NCBI RefSeq assembly: GCF_010731635.1
Contig: NZ_AP022583.1
Location: 1,550,001-1,614,000, forward strand
Direction of reading: 5' to 3'
From: Mycobacterium noviomagense
Lineage (GTDB): Bacteria > Actinomycetota > Actinomycetes > Mycobacteriales > Mycobacteriaceae
DNA length: 64,000 nucleotides
Made by a program: the position numbers and the translations under genes. The notes under the pieces are model-generated. The model was not told the origin of the DNA and made no database searches. It saw only the letters and a list, made by a program, of their open reading frames with translations. Below, piece after piece: positions 25,909-37,475 of this stretch; position 1 is the first letter of the stretch, and every line of letters begins with the position of its first letter.

Positions 25909-25940
25909 CCCGACGGCATAGGGCGGTACCCTCTTTGACG

Positions 25941-27299
25941 ATGTTGACGACCACCAAACGGCTGACCGGCTGGGGCCGCACCGCGCCATCCGTGGCGCAG
26001 GTGCTCTCCACGCCGGACCCCGAGGAAATCGCCAAAGCGGTGGCCAACGCGGGCGAGCGGGGCGTGATCGCTCGGGGTCTGGGCCGGTCCTACGGCGACA
26101 ACGCCCAGAATGGCGGCGGCTTGGTCATCGACATGACGGCGCTGAACCGCATCCACTCGATCAGCGCCGACACCCGGTTGGTCGACGTCGACGCCGGCGT
26201 GAGCCTCGACCAGCTGATGAAGGCGGCGCTGCCGTTCGGGCTATGGGTTCCGGTGCTGCCCGGCACCCGGCAGGTCACCGTCGGCGGCGCGATCGCCTGC
26301 GATATCCACGGCAAAAACCACCACAGCGCCGGCAGCTTCGGCAACCACGTGCGCTCCATCGACCTGCTGACCGCCGACGGGCAGATCCGGACACTTACGC
26401 CGGAGGGTCTCGACGCCGAACTGTTCTGGTGCACGGTCGGCGGCAACGGCCTGACCGGCATCATCTTGCGAGCCACCATCGCGATGACCCCAACCGAGAC
26501 GGCGTATTTCATCGCCGACGGCGACGTCACGCACAGTCTGGACGAGACCATCGCCTTTCACAGCGACGGCAGCGAGGCCAACTACACCTATTCGTCAGCC
26601 TGGTTCGATGCGATCAGCCCACCGCCCAAGCTGGGCCGCGCCGCGATATCGCGGGGATCGCTGGCCCGGCTCGAGCAGCTCCCCGAGAAGCTTCAGCGCA
26701 ATCCGCTGAAATTCGATGCGCCGCAATTGCTTACCCTGCCGGATGTTTTCCCGAACGGGTTGGCCAACAAGTACACCTTCGGCCCGATCGGCGAGCTGTG
26801 GTACCGAAAATCCGGCACCTATCGCGGCAAGGTCCAAAACCTGACGCAGTTCTACCATCCGTTGGACATGTTCGGCGAATGGAACCGCGCTTACGGCTCC
26901 GCTGGTTTCGGCCAGTACCAATTCGTAGTGCCCACGGAGGCGGTCGATGAGTTCAAAGGGATCATCCACGACATCCAGAAATCCGGGCACTACTCGTTTC
27001 TCAATGTGTTCAAGCTGTTCGGCCCGGGAAACCAAGCGCCGCTGAGCTTTCCCATCCCGGGCTGGAACGTCTGCGTCGACTTCCCGATCAAACCGGGACT
27101 GGGCAAGTTCCTCGACGAACTCGACCGCCGCGTGCTGGAATTCGGCGGCCGGCTTTACACCGCCAAGGACTCGCGTACGACTGCTGACGTGTTTCACGCG
27201 ATGTATCCGCGCATCGACGAATGGATCGCGGTGCGCCGCAAGGTCGATCCGTTGGGGGTCTTCGCCTCGGATCTGGCCCGACGTCTGGAGCTGCTCTAA
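25941..27299 (+). CDS. dprE1: Decaprenylphosphoryl-beta-D-ribose 2'-oxidase DprE1
   Basis: ATG 25941 gives 452 residues (H37Rv 461; the difference is at the N-terminus). The FAD-binding PP-loop region [20 protein letters not shown], the [20 protein letters not shown] segment and [12 protein letters not shown] are intact. The residue equal to Cys387 of H37Rv, the covalent target of benzothiazinones, is kept as Cys378 ([11 protein letters not shown]). With DprE2 it epimerises decaprenyl-phosphoryl-ribose to the arabinose donor, probably in the periplasm. dprE2 starts on the very next base after its stop. Confidence 0.96.
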   Translation: MLTTTKRLTGWGRTAPSVAQVLSTPDPEEIAKAVANAGERGVIARGLGRSYGDNAQNGGGLVIDMTALNRIHSISADTRLVDVDAGVSLDQLMKAALPFGLWVPVLPGTRQVTVGGAIACDIHGKNHHSAGSFGNHVRSIDLLTADGQIRTLTPEGLDAELFWCTVGGNGLTGIILRATIAMTPTETAYFIADGDVTHSLDETIAFHSDGSEANYTYSSAWFDAISPPPKLGRAAISRGSLARLEQLPEKLQRNPLKFDAPQLLTLPDVFPNGLANKYTFGPIGELWYRKSGTYRGKVQNLTQFYHPLDMFGEWNRAYGSAGFGQYQFVVPTEAVDEFKGIIHDIQKSGHYSFLNVFKLFGPGNQAPLSFPIPGWNVCVDFPIKPGLGKFLDELDRRVLEFGGRLYTAKDSRTTADVFHAMYPRIDEWIAVRRKVDPLGVFASDLARRLELL

Positions 27300-28079
27300 A
27301 TGGTGCTTGATGCCGTAGGCCACCCGCAGACCATCATGCTGCTCGGCGGCACGTCCGAGATCGGGCTGGCGATCTGCGAGCGCTACCTGCACGACGCCCC
27401 GGCACGCATCGTACTTGCCTGTCTGCCGGATGATCCGGGCCGCGACGACGCCGTCGCCCAAATGAAAGCCGCCGGAGCAAAGTCAGTGGAGCTGATCGAC
27501 TTCGACGCACTCGACACCGACAGCCACCCGAAGGTGATCGAGCAGGCCTCTAAAAATGAGGGCGGCGGCTCTAGAGATATCGACGTCGCTATCGTCGCGT
27601 TCGGCTTGCTCGGCGACGCCGAGGAACTCTGGCAAAACCAGCGCAAAGCCGTCCAAATCGCCGAAATCAACTACACGGCGGCGGTTTCGGTGGGTGTGCT
27701 GCTCGGCGAAAAGATGCGAGCGCAAGGATTCGGCCAGATCATCGCGATGAGCACTGTGGCCGGCGAGCGGGTACGGCGGTCAAACTTCGTCTACGGCTCC
27801 ACGAAAGCCGGTTTGGACGGCTTCTACCTTGGTCTCGGTGAAGCGTTGCGCGAGTATGGGGTTCGTGTGCTGGTGATCCGGCCCGGCCAAGTCCGCACCC
27901 GGATGAGCGCCCACCTCAAAGAAGCACCGCTGACCGTCGACAAGGAACAAGTCGCTAACCTCGCGGTCAGCGCGGCCGCGAAAGGTAAGGAATTGGTTTG
28001 GGCGCCACCGACATTTCGCTACGTGATGATGGTATTGCGTCATATCCCGCGGCCGATCTTCCGCAAGCTCCCCATCTGA
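27300..28079 (+). CDS. dprE2: Decaprenylphosphoryl-2-keto-ribose reductase DprE2
   Basis: The 259-residue short-chain dehydrogenase starts right after dprE1 (TAAATG). It has the NAD(P)H-binding [12 protein letters not shown], active-site Tyr and Lys in [14 protein letters not shown], and [11 protein letters not shown] short insertion, [11 protein letters not shown] near residue 84, is longer than in H37Rv (254 aa). It reduces the DprE1 product to decaprenyl-phosphoryl-arabinose. aftA begins two bases after its stop. Confidence 0.95.
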   Translation: MVLDAVGHPQTIMLLGGTSEIGLAICERYLHDAPARIVLACLPDDPGRDDAVAQMKAAGAKSVELIDFDALDTDSHPKVIEQASKNEGGGSRDIDVAIVAFGLLGDAEELWQNQRKAVQIAEINYTAAVSVGVLLGEKMRAQGFGQIIAMSTVAGERVRRSNFVYGSTKAGLDGFYLGLGEALREYGVRVLVIRPGQVRTRMSAHLKEAPLTVDKEQVANLAVSAAAKGKELVWAPPTFRYVMMVLRHIPRPIFRKLPI

Positions 28080-28081
28080 GT

Positions 28082-29974
28082 ATGCGGAACGCACTGGCCA
28101 GCATCGGCCAGATGGCGATCGCTGCCGCGATCGCGGTTGTCGTCGCGGTGGTCTCGCTGAAAGCCATTGCCGGGGTGAACTGGCCGGCGTACCCGTCGTC
28201 GAACCAACTGCACGCGCTAACCACGGTCGGCCAGGTGGGCTGCATCGTCGGGTTGGTGGTCACCGGATGGCTGTGGCGACGCGGTCAGGCGGCGAGTCGG
28301 TTGGTGGCCCGGCTGGCCGCGGTGGTGTTTGTTTCGGCGTTCTGTGTCGTGACCCTGGGCATGCCGCTGGGCGCGACCAAGCTCTATCTGTTCGGGATCT
28401 CGGTGGACCAGCAGTTCCGCACCGAATATCTGACCCGGCTCACCGACAGCGCTGCCCTGCGCGACATGACTTACAAGGGGCTGCCGCCGTTCTATCCGCC
28501 CGGCTGGTTCTCGATCGGCGGGCGCATCGCGGCGCTGACCGGAACACCCGGCTGGGAGATGTACAAGCCGTGGGCGATCACCTCGATCACCATCGCGGTC
28601 GCGGTGGCGCTGGTGCTGTGGTGGCGAATGATTCGCTTCGAGTTCGCGCTGATCGTCACGACAGCGACCGCTGCGGTGATGCTGGCCTACAGCTCGCCGG
28701 AGCCGTACTCGGCGATGATCACCGTGCTGCTGCCGCCGGTGCTGGTGCTGACCTGGTCGGGGCTGCGCGCTCGCGACCGCTCCGGTGGTTGGGCCGCGGT
28801 GGTCGGGGCCGGAATCTTCCTGGGCTTCGCGGCCACCTTCTACACGCTGCTGTTGGCGTACAGCGCGTTCACCGTGGTGCTGATGGCGGTGCTGTTGGCG
28901 GCGTCGCGCTGGCGGCGGGGCATCAAAGCCGCGATCGACCCGCTGGTCCGGCTGGCGGTCATCGGCGTCATCGCCGCCGCGATTGCCGCGACCACGTGGA
29001 CACCGTTTCTGCTGCGGGCATCCCGGGACGCGGTCAGCAACACCGGCAGCGCCTGGCACTACCTGCCCGCCGACGGCGCCGAGCTGACCTTCCCGATGCT
29101 GCAGTTCACTCTGCTCGGCGCGCTGTGCATGCTCGGCACCCTGTGGCTGCTGGTCAGGCTGCGGACATCGGTGCGCGCGGCCGGGCTGGCGGTCGGTGTG
29201 CTCGCGGTCTACCTGTGGTCGCTGCTGTCGATGCTGACCACGCTGGCACGCACGACGCTGCTGTCGTTCCGGCTGCAGCCGACGCTGACCGTGCTGCTGG
29301 CCGCGGCCGGCACATTCGGTTTCATCGAGGTCACGCAGGCGGTGGTCAGAAGTCAGCGGGACCGCGCCTGGGGCCGCAGCGTCATCCCGGTGGCCGCCGC
29401 GATCGGGTTGGTCGGCGCGATCGGGTTCAGCCAGAACATCCCCGAGGTGCTGCGATCGGACCTCGCGGTCGCCTACACCGACACCGACGGGTACGGCCAC
29501 CGCGGCGACCGACGCCCGCCCGGCGCCGAGAAGTACTACCCGGCCATCGACACGGTGATCACCCAGATGACGGGCCAGCCGCGCGACCAAACCGTCGTGC
29601 TGACCGCCGACTACAGCTTCCTGTCCTACTACCCCTACTGGGGCTTCCAAGGCCTGACCTCGCACTACGCCAACCCGCTGGCGCAATTCGACAAGCGCGC
29701 CGCCGCCATCAAGAGCTGGTCGAAGCTCAAGAGCGCCGACCAGTTCGTCCACGCGCTCGACACGCTGCCCTGGGCGCCGCCCACGGTGTTCTTGATGCGT
29801 CGCGGCACCAACGACACCTACACCCTGCGGCTGGCCGAGGACGTCTACCCCAACCAACCCAACGTGCGGCGCTACACCGTCGACTTCAAAGCCGCCCTGT
29901 TCGCCGAGCCCCGGTTCACCGTCACCAGCATCGGCCCGTTCGTGCTGGCCATCCGCCAGGAGCCGAGCCACTGA
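28082..29974 (+). CDS. aftA: Arabinofuranosyltransferase AftA
   Basis: ATG 28082 gives 630 residues; a start further upstream inside dprE2 is possible and would add 28. This GT-C (GT85) membrane enzyme has about eleven helices, with conserved [36 protein letters not shown] (the acidic catalytic loop), [10 protein letters not shown] and a C-terminal soluble domain ending VGPF-like [10 protein letters not shown]. It adds the first arabinofuranose to galactan using decaprenyl-phosphoryl-arabinose. Its stop overlaps the embC start by one base (TGATG). Confidence 0.95.
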   Translation: MRNALASIGQMAIAAAIAVVVAVVSLKAIAGVNWPAYPSSNQLHALTTVGQVGCIVGLVVTGWLWRRGQAASRLVARLAAVVFVSAFCVVTLGMPLGATKLYLFGISVDQQFRTEYLTRLTDSAALRDMTYKGLPPFYPPGWFSIGGRIAALTGTPGWEMYKPWAITSITIAVAVALVLWWRMIRFEFALIVTTATAAVMLAYSSPEPYSAMITVLLPPVLVLTWSGLRARDRSGGWAAVVGAGIFLGFAATFYTLLLAYSAFTVVLMAVLLAASRWRRGIKAAIDPLVRLAVIGVIAAAIAATTWTPFLLRASRDAVSNTGSAWHYLPADGAELTFPMLQFTLLGALCMLGTLWLLVRLRTSVRAAGLAVGVLAVYLWSLLSMLTTLARTTLLSFRLQPTLTVLLAAAGTFGFIEVTQAVVRSQRDRAWGRSVIPVAAAIGLVGAIGFSQNIPEVLRSDLAVAYTDTDGYGHRGDRRPPGAEKYYPAIDTVITQMTGQPRDQTVVLTADYSFLSYYPYWGFQGLTSHYANPLAQFDKRAAAIKSWSKLKSADQFVHALDTLPWAPPTVFLMRRGTNDTYTLRLAEDVYPNQPNVRRYTVDFKAALFAEPRFTVTSIGPFVLAIRQEPSH

Positions 29975-32900
29975 TGGCAACGGAATCGACACAGGTCGGG
30001 CCATTACCATCTAGCTCCGTGACCGTCACGGGCGCGAAGGACCGCACCACCCGGGAAGACGCCACCACCGGGGTGGACCGGACCGCCCGTAACTTCCGGG
30101 CCGCCCCGCTCGTCGCCGTCGTCGCCGGCCTGCTCGGAGCGGGCTTGGCGATCATCACCCCGTTCTTGCCCGTCAAACAGACCACGGCCCAGCTGAACTG
30201 GCCGCAAAACGGCGTGTTCCACAGCGTCGAGGCGCCGCTGATCGGATACGTCGCCACCGATCTGAACATCACCATCCCGTGCCAGGCCGCCGCCGGACTG
30301 GCCGGGCCGGCCAACACCGGCAAAACGGTGCTGCTGTCCACGGTGCCCAAGCAAGCGCCCAAGGCCGTCGACCGCGGCCTGCTCATTGAACGCGCCAACG
30401 ACGACCTGGTCCTTGTCGTGCGCAACACCCCGGTGGTGGTGGCGCCGCTGCGCGAGGTCCTCGGCCCGGCCTGCCAGCGGCTGACGTTCACCGCCCACGC
30501 CGACAAGGTCACCGGCGAATTCGTCGGGCTGCGCCAAGGCCCGCACGCCGACCACCCGGGCGCACCGCTGCGCGGCGAACGGGGCGGCTACGACTTCCGG
30601 CCGCAGATCGTCGGCGTGTTCACCGACCTGTCCGGGCCCGCGCCGCCAGGGCTGCAGCTGTCTGCGACCATCGACACCCGCTACAGCAGCGCGCCCACGC
30701 AGCTAAAGATGGCCGCGATGGTGCTCGGCGTCGTGCTGACCATCACCGCGCTGATCGCGCTGCACATCCTCGACCGCGCCGACGGGATCCGCCACCGCCG
30801 CTTCCTGCCCGCTCGCTGGTGGTCGATCAGCGGCCTCGACGTGCTGGTCACTGCGGTGCTGGTGTGGTGGCAGTTCGTCGGCGCCAACACCGCCGACGAC
30901 GGCTACATCCTGACCATGGCCCGGGTGTCCGAACACGCCGGCTACATGGCGAACTACTACCGCTGGTTCGGCACCCCGGAGGCCCCGTTCGGCTGGTACT
31001 ACGACCTGCTGGCGTTGTGGGCGCACGTGACCACGGCCAGCATCTGGATGCGGCTGCCGACCCTGCTGATGGCGCTGACGTGCTGGTGGATGATCAGCCG
31101 GGAAGTGATCCCGCGGCTGGGCCACGCGGTCAAGCAGAGCCGCGCCGCGGCGTGGACGGCGGCGGGCATGTTCCTGGCGTTTTGGCTGCCGCTGAACAAC
31201 GGGCTGCGGCCCGAGCCGATCATTGCGCTGGGCATCCTGCTGACCTGGTGTTCGGTCGAGCGGGCGGTGGCCACCAGCCGGCTGCTGCCGGTGGCGATCG
31301 CCTGCATCATCGGCGCGCTGACCCTGTTCTCCGGTCCCACCGGGATTGCCTCGATCGGGGCGCTGTTGGTGGCGATCGGGCCGCTGCGCACCATCGTGCA
31401 TCGCCGCTCCAAACGCTTCGGGGCACTGCCGCTGCTGGCGCCGATCCTGGCCGCGGTCACCGTCACCACGATCCTGATCTTCCGGGACCAGACCTTCGCC
31501 GGCGAGCTGCAGGCCAACATGCTCAAGCGTGCGGTTGGGCCCAGCTTGAGCTGGTTCGACGAACACATCCGCTACGAGCGGCTGTTCATGGCCAGCCCGG
31601 ACGGCTCGGTGGCCCGGCGCTTCGCCGTGCTGGCGTTGCTGGTCGCGCTTGCAGTGTCAGTGGCAATGGCGTTGCGCAAGGGCAGAATTCCGGGCACCGC
31701 CGCCGGGCCGAGCCGGCGCATCGTCGGCATCACGATCATCTCGTTCCTCGCGATGATGTTCACGCCGACCAAGTGGACGCACCACTTCGGGGTGTTCGCC
31801 GGGCTGGCCAGTTCACTGGGGGCGCTGGCCGCTGTCGCGGTGACGGCCACCGCGATGCGCTCGCGACGCAACCGCACCATGTTCGCCGCCCTGGTGCTGT
31901 TCGTGATGGCGCTGTCGTTCGCCAGCGTGAACGGCTGGTGGTATGTCTCGAATTTCGGTGTGCCGTGGTCGAATGCGTTCCCGGAGTGGAAGTTCGGCTT
32001 CACCACCGCGCTATTGGGCCTCACTGTGCTGGTGCTGCTGGTGGCGGCGTGGTTCCACTTCGTCAACAACGGCTCTGGCCGTGAGCCCCGCTCGCGACTC
32101 GCCCGAATCACCCAGTCCCCGTTGGCGATTGCCGCCTGGCTGCTGGTCTTCTTCGAGGTGATGTCGCTGACCCTGGGCATGACCGACCAGTACCCGGCCT
32201 GGTCGGTGGGCCGCTCCAACCTGCAGGCTCTGACGGGCAGAACGTGCGGACTGGCCAACGACGTGCTCGTCGAGCAAGATCCGAATGCCGGCGCGCTGAC
32301 CCCGATCGGGATGCCGGTGAAAGACGCGCTGGGCGGCGGCTACGCGGAAGGCTTCGACCCCAACGGCATTCCCGCCGACGTCTCCGCCGACCCGGTGATG
32401 GAACGACCCGGCGACCGCAGTTTCTTGAACGACGACGGGTTGATCACCAGCAGCGAGGCCGGCACCGAAGGCGGTACCACGGCGGCGCCGGGCATCAACG
32501 GATCCCGCGCCCGGTTGCCCTACAACCTGGACGCCTCCCGCACACCGGTGTTGGGCAGCTGGCGCTCCGGTGTGCAAGTCCCCGCCGTGCTGCGCTCGGC
32601 GTGGTATCGGCTGCCGCCCCGCGATCAGGCCGGGCCGCTGCTGGTCGTCTCGGCGGCCGGCCGATTCGATCCCGGCGAGGTGAAGCTGGAGTGGGCCGAC
32701 GACAAGGGCGCAGCCGCCGGAAAGCCGGGCGGCACCGTGAATTTCGTTGACGTGGGGGCAGCGCCGGCGTGGCGTAACCTGCGGGCGCCGATGTCGGCGC
32801 TGCCGAACAGCACCACCCAGATTCGAGTGGTCGCCACCGACGACGACCTGGCGCCGCAGCACTGGATCGCGCTGACCCCGCCGCGCATGCCGCGGCTGCG

Positions 32901-33276
32901 TTCCCTGCAAGACGTGGTGGGGTCGCGAGACCCGGTGCTGCTGGACTGGCTGGTGGGCCTGGCGTTCCCGTGCCAGCGGCCGTTCGACCACCGCAACGGC
33001 GTCATCGAAGCGCCGAAGTGGCGGATCCTTCCGGATCGCTTTGGCGCCGAAGCCAATTCACCGGTGATGGACAACAACGGCGGCGGCCCGCTAGGGATCA
33101 CCGAGCTGTTGGTGCGCGCGACCACGCTGCCCAGCTACCTCAAAGACGACTGGTTCCGCGACTGGGGTGCGTTACAAGAGTTGACGCCCTACTACCCCGA
33201 TGCGACGCCGGCCCGTCTGGACCTCGGATCGGCGACGCGCAGCGGCTTGTGGAGCCCCGGCCCGCTGCGGCATTAA
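29974..33276 (+). CDS. embC: Arabinosyltransferase EmbC
   Basis: ATG 29974 gives 1100 residues (H37Rv 1094). A much longer open frame runs upstream but only through aftA in another frame. The GT-C (GT53) enzyme has an N-terminal helix, a periplasmic jelly-roll region, the catalytic aspartates 308-309 in ADDGYI, the Pro motif FTPTKWTHHFG, and a C-terminal carbohydrate-binding domain (VLRSAWYRLPPRDQAG, RNGVIEAPKWRI). EmbC extends arabinan in lipoarabinomannan and is an ethambutol target. In H37Rv embA follows directly; here a minus-strand pst operon does. Confidence 0.96.
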   Translation: MATESTQVGPLPSSSVTVTGAKDRTTREDATTGVDRTARNFRAAPLVAVVAGLLGAGLAIITPFLPVKQTTAQLNWPQNGVFHSVEAPLIGYVATDLNITIPCQAAAGLAGPANTGKTVLLSTVPKQAPKAVDRGLLIERANDDLVLVVRNTPVVVAPLREVLGPACQRLTFTAHADKVTGEFVGLRQGPHADHPGAPLRGERGGYDFRPQIVGVFTDLSGPAPPGLQLSATIDTRYSSAPTQLKMAAMVLGVVLTITALIALHILDRADGIRHRRFLPARWWSISGLDVLVTAVLVWWQFVGANTADDGYILTMARVSEHAGYMANYYRWFGTPEAPFGWYYDLLALWAHVTTASIWMRLPTLLMALTCWWMISREVIPRLGHAVKQSRAAAWTAAGMFLAFWLPLNNGLRPEPIIALGILLTWCSVERAVATSRLLPVAIACIIGALTLFSGPTGIASIGALLVAIGPLRTIVHRRSKRFGALPLLAPILAAVTVTTILIFRDQTFAGELQANMLKRAVGPSLSWFDEHIRYERLFMASPDGSVARRFAVLALLVALAVSVAMALRKGRIPGTAAGPSRRIVGITIISFLAMMFTPTKWTHHFGVFAGLASSLGALAAVAVTATAMRSRRNRTMFAALVLFVMALSFASVNGWWYVSNFGVPWSNAFPEWKFGFTTALLGLTVLVLLVAAWFHFVNNGSGREPRSRLARITQSPLAIAAWLLVFFEVMSLTLGMTDQYPAWSVGRSNLQALTGRTCGLANDVLVEQDPNAGALTPIGMPVKDALGGGYAEGFDPNGIPADVSADPVMERPGDRSFLNDDGLITSSEAGTEGGTTAAPGINGSRARLPYNLDASRTPVLGSWRSGVQVPAVLRSAWYRLPPRDQAGPLLVVSAAGRFDPGEVKLEWADDKGAAAGKPGGTVNFVDVGAAPAWRNLRAPMSALPNSTTQIRVVATDDDLAPQHWIALTPPRMPRLRSLQDVVGSRDPVLLDWLVGLAFPCQRPFDHRNGVIEAPKWRILPDRFGAEANSPVMDNNGGGPLGITELLVRATTLPSYLKDDWFRDWGALQELTPYYPDATPARLDLGSATRSGLWSPGPLRH

Positions 33277-33291
33277 TTGCTGAGGTCGGAG

Positions 33292-33374
33292 TCGAGTCTG
33301 CGTCCACTGCCTCGGTACTGCGTCCACAGTCAATCCAAGCCGAGGAACCTAGCCATGGCCGCAGAGTCGACGCT
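33292..33374. repeat. 83-bp intergenic repeat, left border of the inserted pst block
   Basis: The element starts TCGAGTCTGCGTCCACTGC and ends CGCAGAGTCGACGCT. It has the same length and orientation as the element at 42618-42700. The first 41 bases match at about 35 positions and the last 15 almost completely. The two ends are imperfect inverted repeats of each other (CGAGTCTGCG / CGCAGAGTCG). It lies 15 bases after the embC stop. Confidence 0.75.
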
Positions 33375-33441
33375 GTGACTGCACACTCGGCACTGCGAGT
33401 CGCACGACGAAACTCGCGAAAGCTTCACGCTCGGTGCGTCA

Positions 33442-34329
33442 TCAACCGGATTCGGAATGCCGCCGGAAAAACCAGGCGATCAGCCGGCCGACGACGATCA
33501 GCAGCAGCAGGTAGAGCAGCAGCAAGAAGGCTGCGTTGTACGAGAGGTCTTGAGCTGCCTTCGACGGCAGGTTGTAGAACGTCCAAATCGGATAGGTCAA
33601 GTATCCGACTGGTGAATTGGTCAGTTCTCCGGTCGGCGGAGAATCCGACCAGCCGGCCGTGTACAACATCGGCGCCGTCTCGCCGACAGCCAGGGCGAGC
33701 GCCACCAGCATGCCAGTGACAATTCCCGGCGCGGCAGACTTCAGCACGATCTTGCGCAGCGTCCAGCCAACGGGAAGCCCGAGCGCCTCTGCGCCTTCCC
33801 GGTACGACGTCGGCACCTGACGAAGCGCGGACTCGGTGGCCTTTGCGATGTACGGAATGGTCAGCACCGACAGCGTCACCACCCCGGCCGCCAGGGAAAA
33901 TCCCCAGTCGAAGTACACCACCAGCGCCAGATAGCCGACGTAGCCGAGCACGATCGACGGGATACCGGACAGCACCTCATACGCGCCCCGCAGAATTGAG
34001 CGCGTCCGCCCAACTGCGAACTCAGACAAGTAGATTCCGGTTAACACGCTCACAGTGCCGCCCACCAGCATGACGCCGGCACCAAGGACCACGGTGCCGA
34101 TGATCGCGTTGCGTAAACCGCCGCCGATGGACTGGCTATCCTGCACCAACACGCTCCAGTGGAACACCGGCACGGCACGGCTCACCACTCCGATCAGCAT
34201 CCACAATGTCGGAGCAACCACCACCGCCAGACAGCACAAACAGGCGCCCCAGAACAGCGCATTGACGAGCTTGCGGCGCTTGGCCACCGAGCGCCGCCGC
34301 GCAGTCGAGGACGCTGTCGGCGCGCTCAC
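33442..34329 (-). CDS. pstA: Phosphate ABC transporter permease PstA (PstA2-like)
   Basis: GTG 34329, one base past the pstC stop, gives 295 residues; a longer ATG frame to 34398 overlaps pstC. The protein has six membrane helices starting [20 protein letters not shown]. The permease EAA-loop region is [22 protein letters not shown], and a conserved [18 protein letters not shown] helix follows. It forms the channel of the high-affinity phosphate importer with PstC. It is the last gene of a four-gene minus-strand operon facing embC. Confidence 0.92.
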   Translation of the reverse strand: MSAPTASSTARRRSVAKRRKLVNALFWGACLCCLAVVVAPTLWMLIGVVSRAVPVFHWSVLVQDSQSIGGGLRNAIIGTVVLGAGVMLVGGTVSVLTGIYLSEFAVGRTRSILRGAYEVLSGIPSIVLGYVGYLALVVYFDWGFSLAAGVVTLSVLTIPYIAKATESALRQVPTSYREGAEALGLPVGWTLRKIVLKSAAPGIVTGMLVALALAVGETAPMLYTAGWSDSPPTGELTNSPVGYLTYPIWTFYNLPSKAAQDLSYNAAFLLLLYLLLLIVVGRLIAWFFRRHSESG

Positions 34330-34330
34330 C

Positions 34331-35395
34331 TCATACCCCCCGTCCCACCGGCAGCGTGGTACCCGACGCCCGGCGCACCAGCACACGAGCCGCCACATTC
34401 GTCAGCAACGTGATCACCATCAGCACCAGGCTCACCTCGGCAAGGGTCTCCACCGCAAAGTTGGTGGAGTCGGTCATCGCTGAATCAAGCTGCGACACAA
34501 CGGTCGCGGCGATGGTGGTCATGGCCGAGTAGATGTTTGCCGGCATCGCTCCCAGCTCCGCGCCGGACACCATGGCGACGGCAATCGTCTCGCCCAGCGC
34601 ACGTCCGAGTCCGAGGACCACGGCGCCGACGATGCCGCTTGACACCCACGGCAGGGTGACACGGCGTGCACATTCCCAGTCGGACATGCCCAGCGCTTTC
34701 GCGCCCTCGCGGGGCAGCACAGGAACCTGTCGGATCAGGTCGCGGGTGGTGCTGGAGATGATGGGGATGATCATCACCGCCAACACCAGCCCGGACACCA
34801 GCAGACCTTGGCCGTTGCCCGTGTCGCCGCGAAAGTAGTTGAGCACCGGCACATCTGGAGCGTTGCGGGCAATCACCGGGGCGATGTGGTGGGCGACGAA
34901 AGGCCCGAAAGTGATTGCGCCCCATAGGCCGACGATGACGCTGGGGATCCCGGCCAGCAGTTCGAGGATCATTCCGACGGGCGAGGCGAGACGCCGGGGC
35001 AACCGTTCTGCGATCGCTAACGCCGCTCCGATGGAGACGGGCACGGCGATGATCAACGCGATCACCGACGTCGCCAGGGTGCCGACGATCAGCGGCAGCG
35101 CGCCGTAGTCGGCGCCGACCGGATGCGCCACACCGTGGGTGACGACGGTGTCGCCGTAGAGGTTGCCCGGGTTCCATGCGGTGCCGGTGAAAAAATGCAG
35201 CCCGTTGACCTTGATCGCCGGCAGCGCCTCGACGATCAGTGTCGCCAACACGAACACCAGGGCCAGCAGCGGGATGACCGCACCCAGCCAACCCAGCGAG
35301 CGGACCGCGAAGCCGTCGCGGATCGGATGACGCGGCATGCGTGACAAGGCGCTCACACCGCTGGGCAGACGCGGTGAATCAACCGCGGCACGCAT
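34331..35395 (-). CDS. pstC: Phosphate ABC transporter permease PstC (PstC1-like)
   Basis: The 354-residue permease starts at ATG 35395, overlapping the pstS1 stop (ATGA). After a hydrophilic N-terminus it has about six helices, [15 protein letters not shown] periplasmic part ([20 protein letters not shown]), the EAA loop [21 protein letters not shown], and [17 protein letters not shown]. It pairs with PstA to import phosphate that is delivered by PstS. Zero or one-base spacing on both sides shows tight translational coupling. Confidence 0.93.
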   Translation of the reverse strand: MRAAVDSPRLPSGVSALSRMPRHPIRDGFAVRSLGWLGAVIPLLALVFVLATLIVEALPAIKVNGLHFFTGTAWNPGNLYGDTVVTHGVAHPVGADYGALPLIVGTLATSVIALIIAVPVSIGAALAIAERLPRRLASPVGMILELLAGIPSVIVGLWGAITFGPFVAHHIAPVIARNAPDVPVLNYFRGDTGNGQGLLVSGLVLAVMIIPIISSTTRDLIRQVPVLPREGAKALGMSDWECARRVTLPWVSSGIVGAVVLGLGRALGETIAVAMVSGAELGAMPANIYSAMTTIAATVVSQLDSAMTDSTNFAVETLAEVSLVLMVITLLTNVAARVLVRRASGTTLPVGRGV

Positions 35396-36504
35396 CAGCC
35401 GCTGATCTTGGCGATCTGAGCTTCCGACAACTTCGCCACCGGGTCTGGCAGCGGCTGAAAGTGAACCTTGTCCAGGAACGAGGGGTTGGCACCGTCGGTG
35501 ATCGCCCAGTGCAGGAACGCCTGCAGCGTCTGGGCAGTGGCGGCATCTTTCTGGTTGCTGTAGACGATGGCGTATTCGTAGTAGACGATCGGGTACCCAT
35601 CGGGGGCGGGCCCATTGATCAGCGAGATCGCTTGGTTCGCCGGGGTCTGCGAGGCAAAGCCCGCGGCCTCGGCCGGGACGCTTTTGGCGTCGGGCAGCAG
35701 GTACTTACCGGAGGCATTCGCCACCTCGGCCATGCCCAGTCCCTTCTGGTTGGCCTTGTCGAGGTAGCTGCTGCCCATGTAGGCGACGCAGCCGGGGGTA
35801 GCGGCACAGGCGGTCACCATCCCCCCGGCGCCGTTCTCACCGAGCGAGCCCGGCACGGCGGGGAAGTCGACGGTGGTGCCGAAGCCGGGCGACTTGCCCC
35901 AGCCACCGGGATCTTGCTTGGACAGGTACTGGGTGAACACGAAGGTGTCACCGGCCCCGTCGGAGCGGTGCAGCGGAACCACCGGGGTAGCCGGCAGGTT
36001 GACCCCGGGGTTGAGCGCGGCGATCTGCGGGTCGTTCCACGTCTTGATGGTGCCCCGGTACATGTCCGCGAGCACTTTGCCGTTCAGCTTGAGGTGCTCG
36101 GTGACACCGGGCAGGTTGTAGTGGACTTGCTCGGCCGCAATGGCCAACGCGATGTTCATCAACCCCTTGTGCGCGGCCATGTCCCCCTCCGACAGGTAGG
36201 CCCCGGAGGCGCCGATGTTGACCACTCTGGCAGCGGCCTGGGAAATGCCGGCGCCCGACCCGGTGGCCGCCGTGGTGATCGTGACGTTCTGGTATTTCGC
36301 GTGATACGCGTCGCGCCACGCATTCATCAGCGGATACAGCTCCGTAGCACCGGTTTCCGTCAAGGTCACGTTGGACGCCGCCGGTGTGGTGGCCACTGCG
36401 CCGGAAGTGGCCGGTGGATTGGACTGCGTTGACTTCGAACTGCAAGCCCCTGCAGCCACTACCAGCGCCGCCACGGTGACCATCACGCCCAGACGAGTTT
36501 TCAC
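35395..36504 (-). CDS. pstS1: Phosphate-binding lipoprotein PstS1 (38-kDa antigen type)
   Basis: GTG 36504 gives 369 residues. A lipoprotein signal ends at Cys21 (AAGACSS). The mature chain is very close to the 38-kDa antigen PstS1: [60 protein letters not shown] and [20 protein letters not shown]. It captures phosphate outside the membrane. The gene follows pstB after 13 bases and overlaps pstC, the order pstB-pstS1-pstC-pstA known from H37Rv Rv0933-Rv0936. Confidence 0.95.
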   Translation of the reverse strand: MKTRLGVMVTVAALVVAAGACSSKSTQSNPPATSGAVATTPAASNVTLTETGATELYPLMNAWRDAYHAKYQNVTITTAATGSGAGISQAAARVVNIGASGAYLSEGDMAAHKGLMNIALAIAAEQVHYNLPGVTEHLKLNGKVLADMYRGTIKTWNDPQIAALNPGVNLPATPVVPLHRSDGAGDTFVFTQYLSKQDPGGWGKSPGFGTTVDFPAVPGSLGENGAGGMVTACAATPGCVAYMGSSYLDKANQKGLGMAEVANASGKYLLPDAKSVPAEAAGFASQTPANQAISLINGPAPDGYPIVYYEYAIVYSNQKDAATAQTLQAFLHWAITDGANPSFLDKVHFQPLPDPVAKLSEAQIAKISG

Positions 36505-36517
36505 ATCTCCACCCTTT

Positions 36518-37375
36518 CTACTTTTCTTTTCCGCTGTTGGCCTCTGCGCTCCCGACGACGACACCAAGGAGTTTGCGGTCGCCGAAGAGCCCGGAAATGT
36601 AGCGTGCGGTTTGTTCGTTCTTCGGCGAGAGGAACAGTTGTTCGGTAGGTCCTTCTTCGACGAGTCTGCCGTCGTAGAACAAGGCCGTCCGGTCTCCGAC
36701 CCGTGCGGCCTGCGCCAGATCATGCGTCACCATGATCACGGTGAGCCGGTTGGACAGCGATCGGAAGAGTTGTTCGATCTTTTCGGTCGTGGTCGGGTCG
36801 AGCGAGGACGTGGGCTCGTCGAGCAACAGCACGTCCGGGTCGACGGCAAGGGTACGGGCCAGACACAGCAACTGCTGCTGACCACCGGACAGCCGGAACG
36901 GCGAATCATCCAGCCGATCCTTGACGGCATTCCAGAGGCCGACCTCACGAAGTCGCGACTCCGCGACATTTTTGAATTCCTTGCGGGGCACCAGCCTATG
37001 AGCGCGCACGCCGGCCAGGACGTTGTCGACGATCGACATCGGGAACGGGTTAGGGCGCTGGAACAGCATGCCGATGCTGCGGCGAAACTCCATCAGGTCC
37101 CGTTCCTTGAAAATGCTGCGGCCGCCCATCAACACATCGCCGCTATAGCGATATCCGTAGACCTTGTCGTTCATCCGATTCAGGGTGCGCAGGAACGTCG
37201 TCTTACCCGAACCTGTGGGGCCAAGCAACGACGTGACTGCACAGGCGGGGAATTTCATATCCACGCCCTCGAGCACAGTTTTGCTACCGAAACCGAGGGT
37301 GAGATTCACAACCTCAATGGCCGGCACAGCGACGAGGGCCGGACCGGTCTCCGAGTCGAGCTGTTCACGGTCCAT
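36518..37375 (-). CDS. pstB: Phosphate ABC transporter ATPase PstB
   Basis: ATG 37375 ([20 protein letters not shown]) gives 285 residues; a longer frame upstream crosses the promoter region. It has Walker A GPTGSGKT, the PstB-type [20 protein letters not shown]-loop region, signature LSGGQQQLL, Walker B VLLLDEP and an H-loop (VTHDL). It powers phosphate import. As first gene of the operon it shares a 187-base divergent promoter region with pstS2. Confidence 0.93.
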   Translation of the reverse strand: MDREQLDSETGPALVAVPAIEVVNLTLGFGSKTVLEGVDMKFPACAVTSLLGPTGSGKTTFLRTLNRMNDKVYGYRYSGDVLMGGRSIFKERDLMEFRRSIGMLFQRPNPFPMSIVDNVLAGVRAHRLVPRKEFKNVAESRLREVGLWNAVKDRLDDSPFRLSGGQQQLLCLARTLAVDPDVLLLDEPTSSLDPTTTEKIEQLFRSLSNRLTVIMVTHDLAQAARVGDRTALFYDGRLVEEGPTEQLFLSPKNEQTARYISGLFGDRKLLGVVVGSAEANSGKEK

Positions 37376-37448
37376 CAATCCCGATGCTACTTCGCGGTGC
37401 CGTGCTCCCCCGCTAGCGGCGCAATCCCCCGTCGCCGTCCCCGGGTCT

Positions 37449-37475
37449 TTGTATATTCGCGGTGGGTTAACCCGC
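37449..37475. promoter_or_regulatory. Divergent pstB/pstS2 control region with a GGGTTAACCC palindrome
   Basis: The 187 bases between pstB and pstS2 contain a TATATT box (about 37452) and, a few bases on, the perfect 10-bp palindrome GGGTTAACCC (37464-37473). Such a symmetric site between two phosphate-uptake transcripts is a good candidate for a phosphate regulator, in mycobacteria SenX3-RegX3. That assignment is an inference. Confidence 0.45.

Noticed and set aside
28267..29973. Long N-terminal extension that would make EmbC 1669 residues
   Set aside because: It is the aftA region read in another frame; the translation is Arg/Gly/Ala-rich shadow, and the EmbC family start is at 29974.
28217..30010. 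597-residue antisense frame over aftA
   Set aside because: Composition (Gln/Arg/His/Gly-rich, low hydrophobicity) is typical of the antisense of a GC-rich membrane gene.
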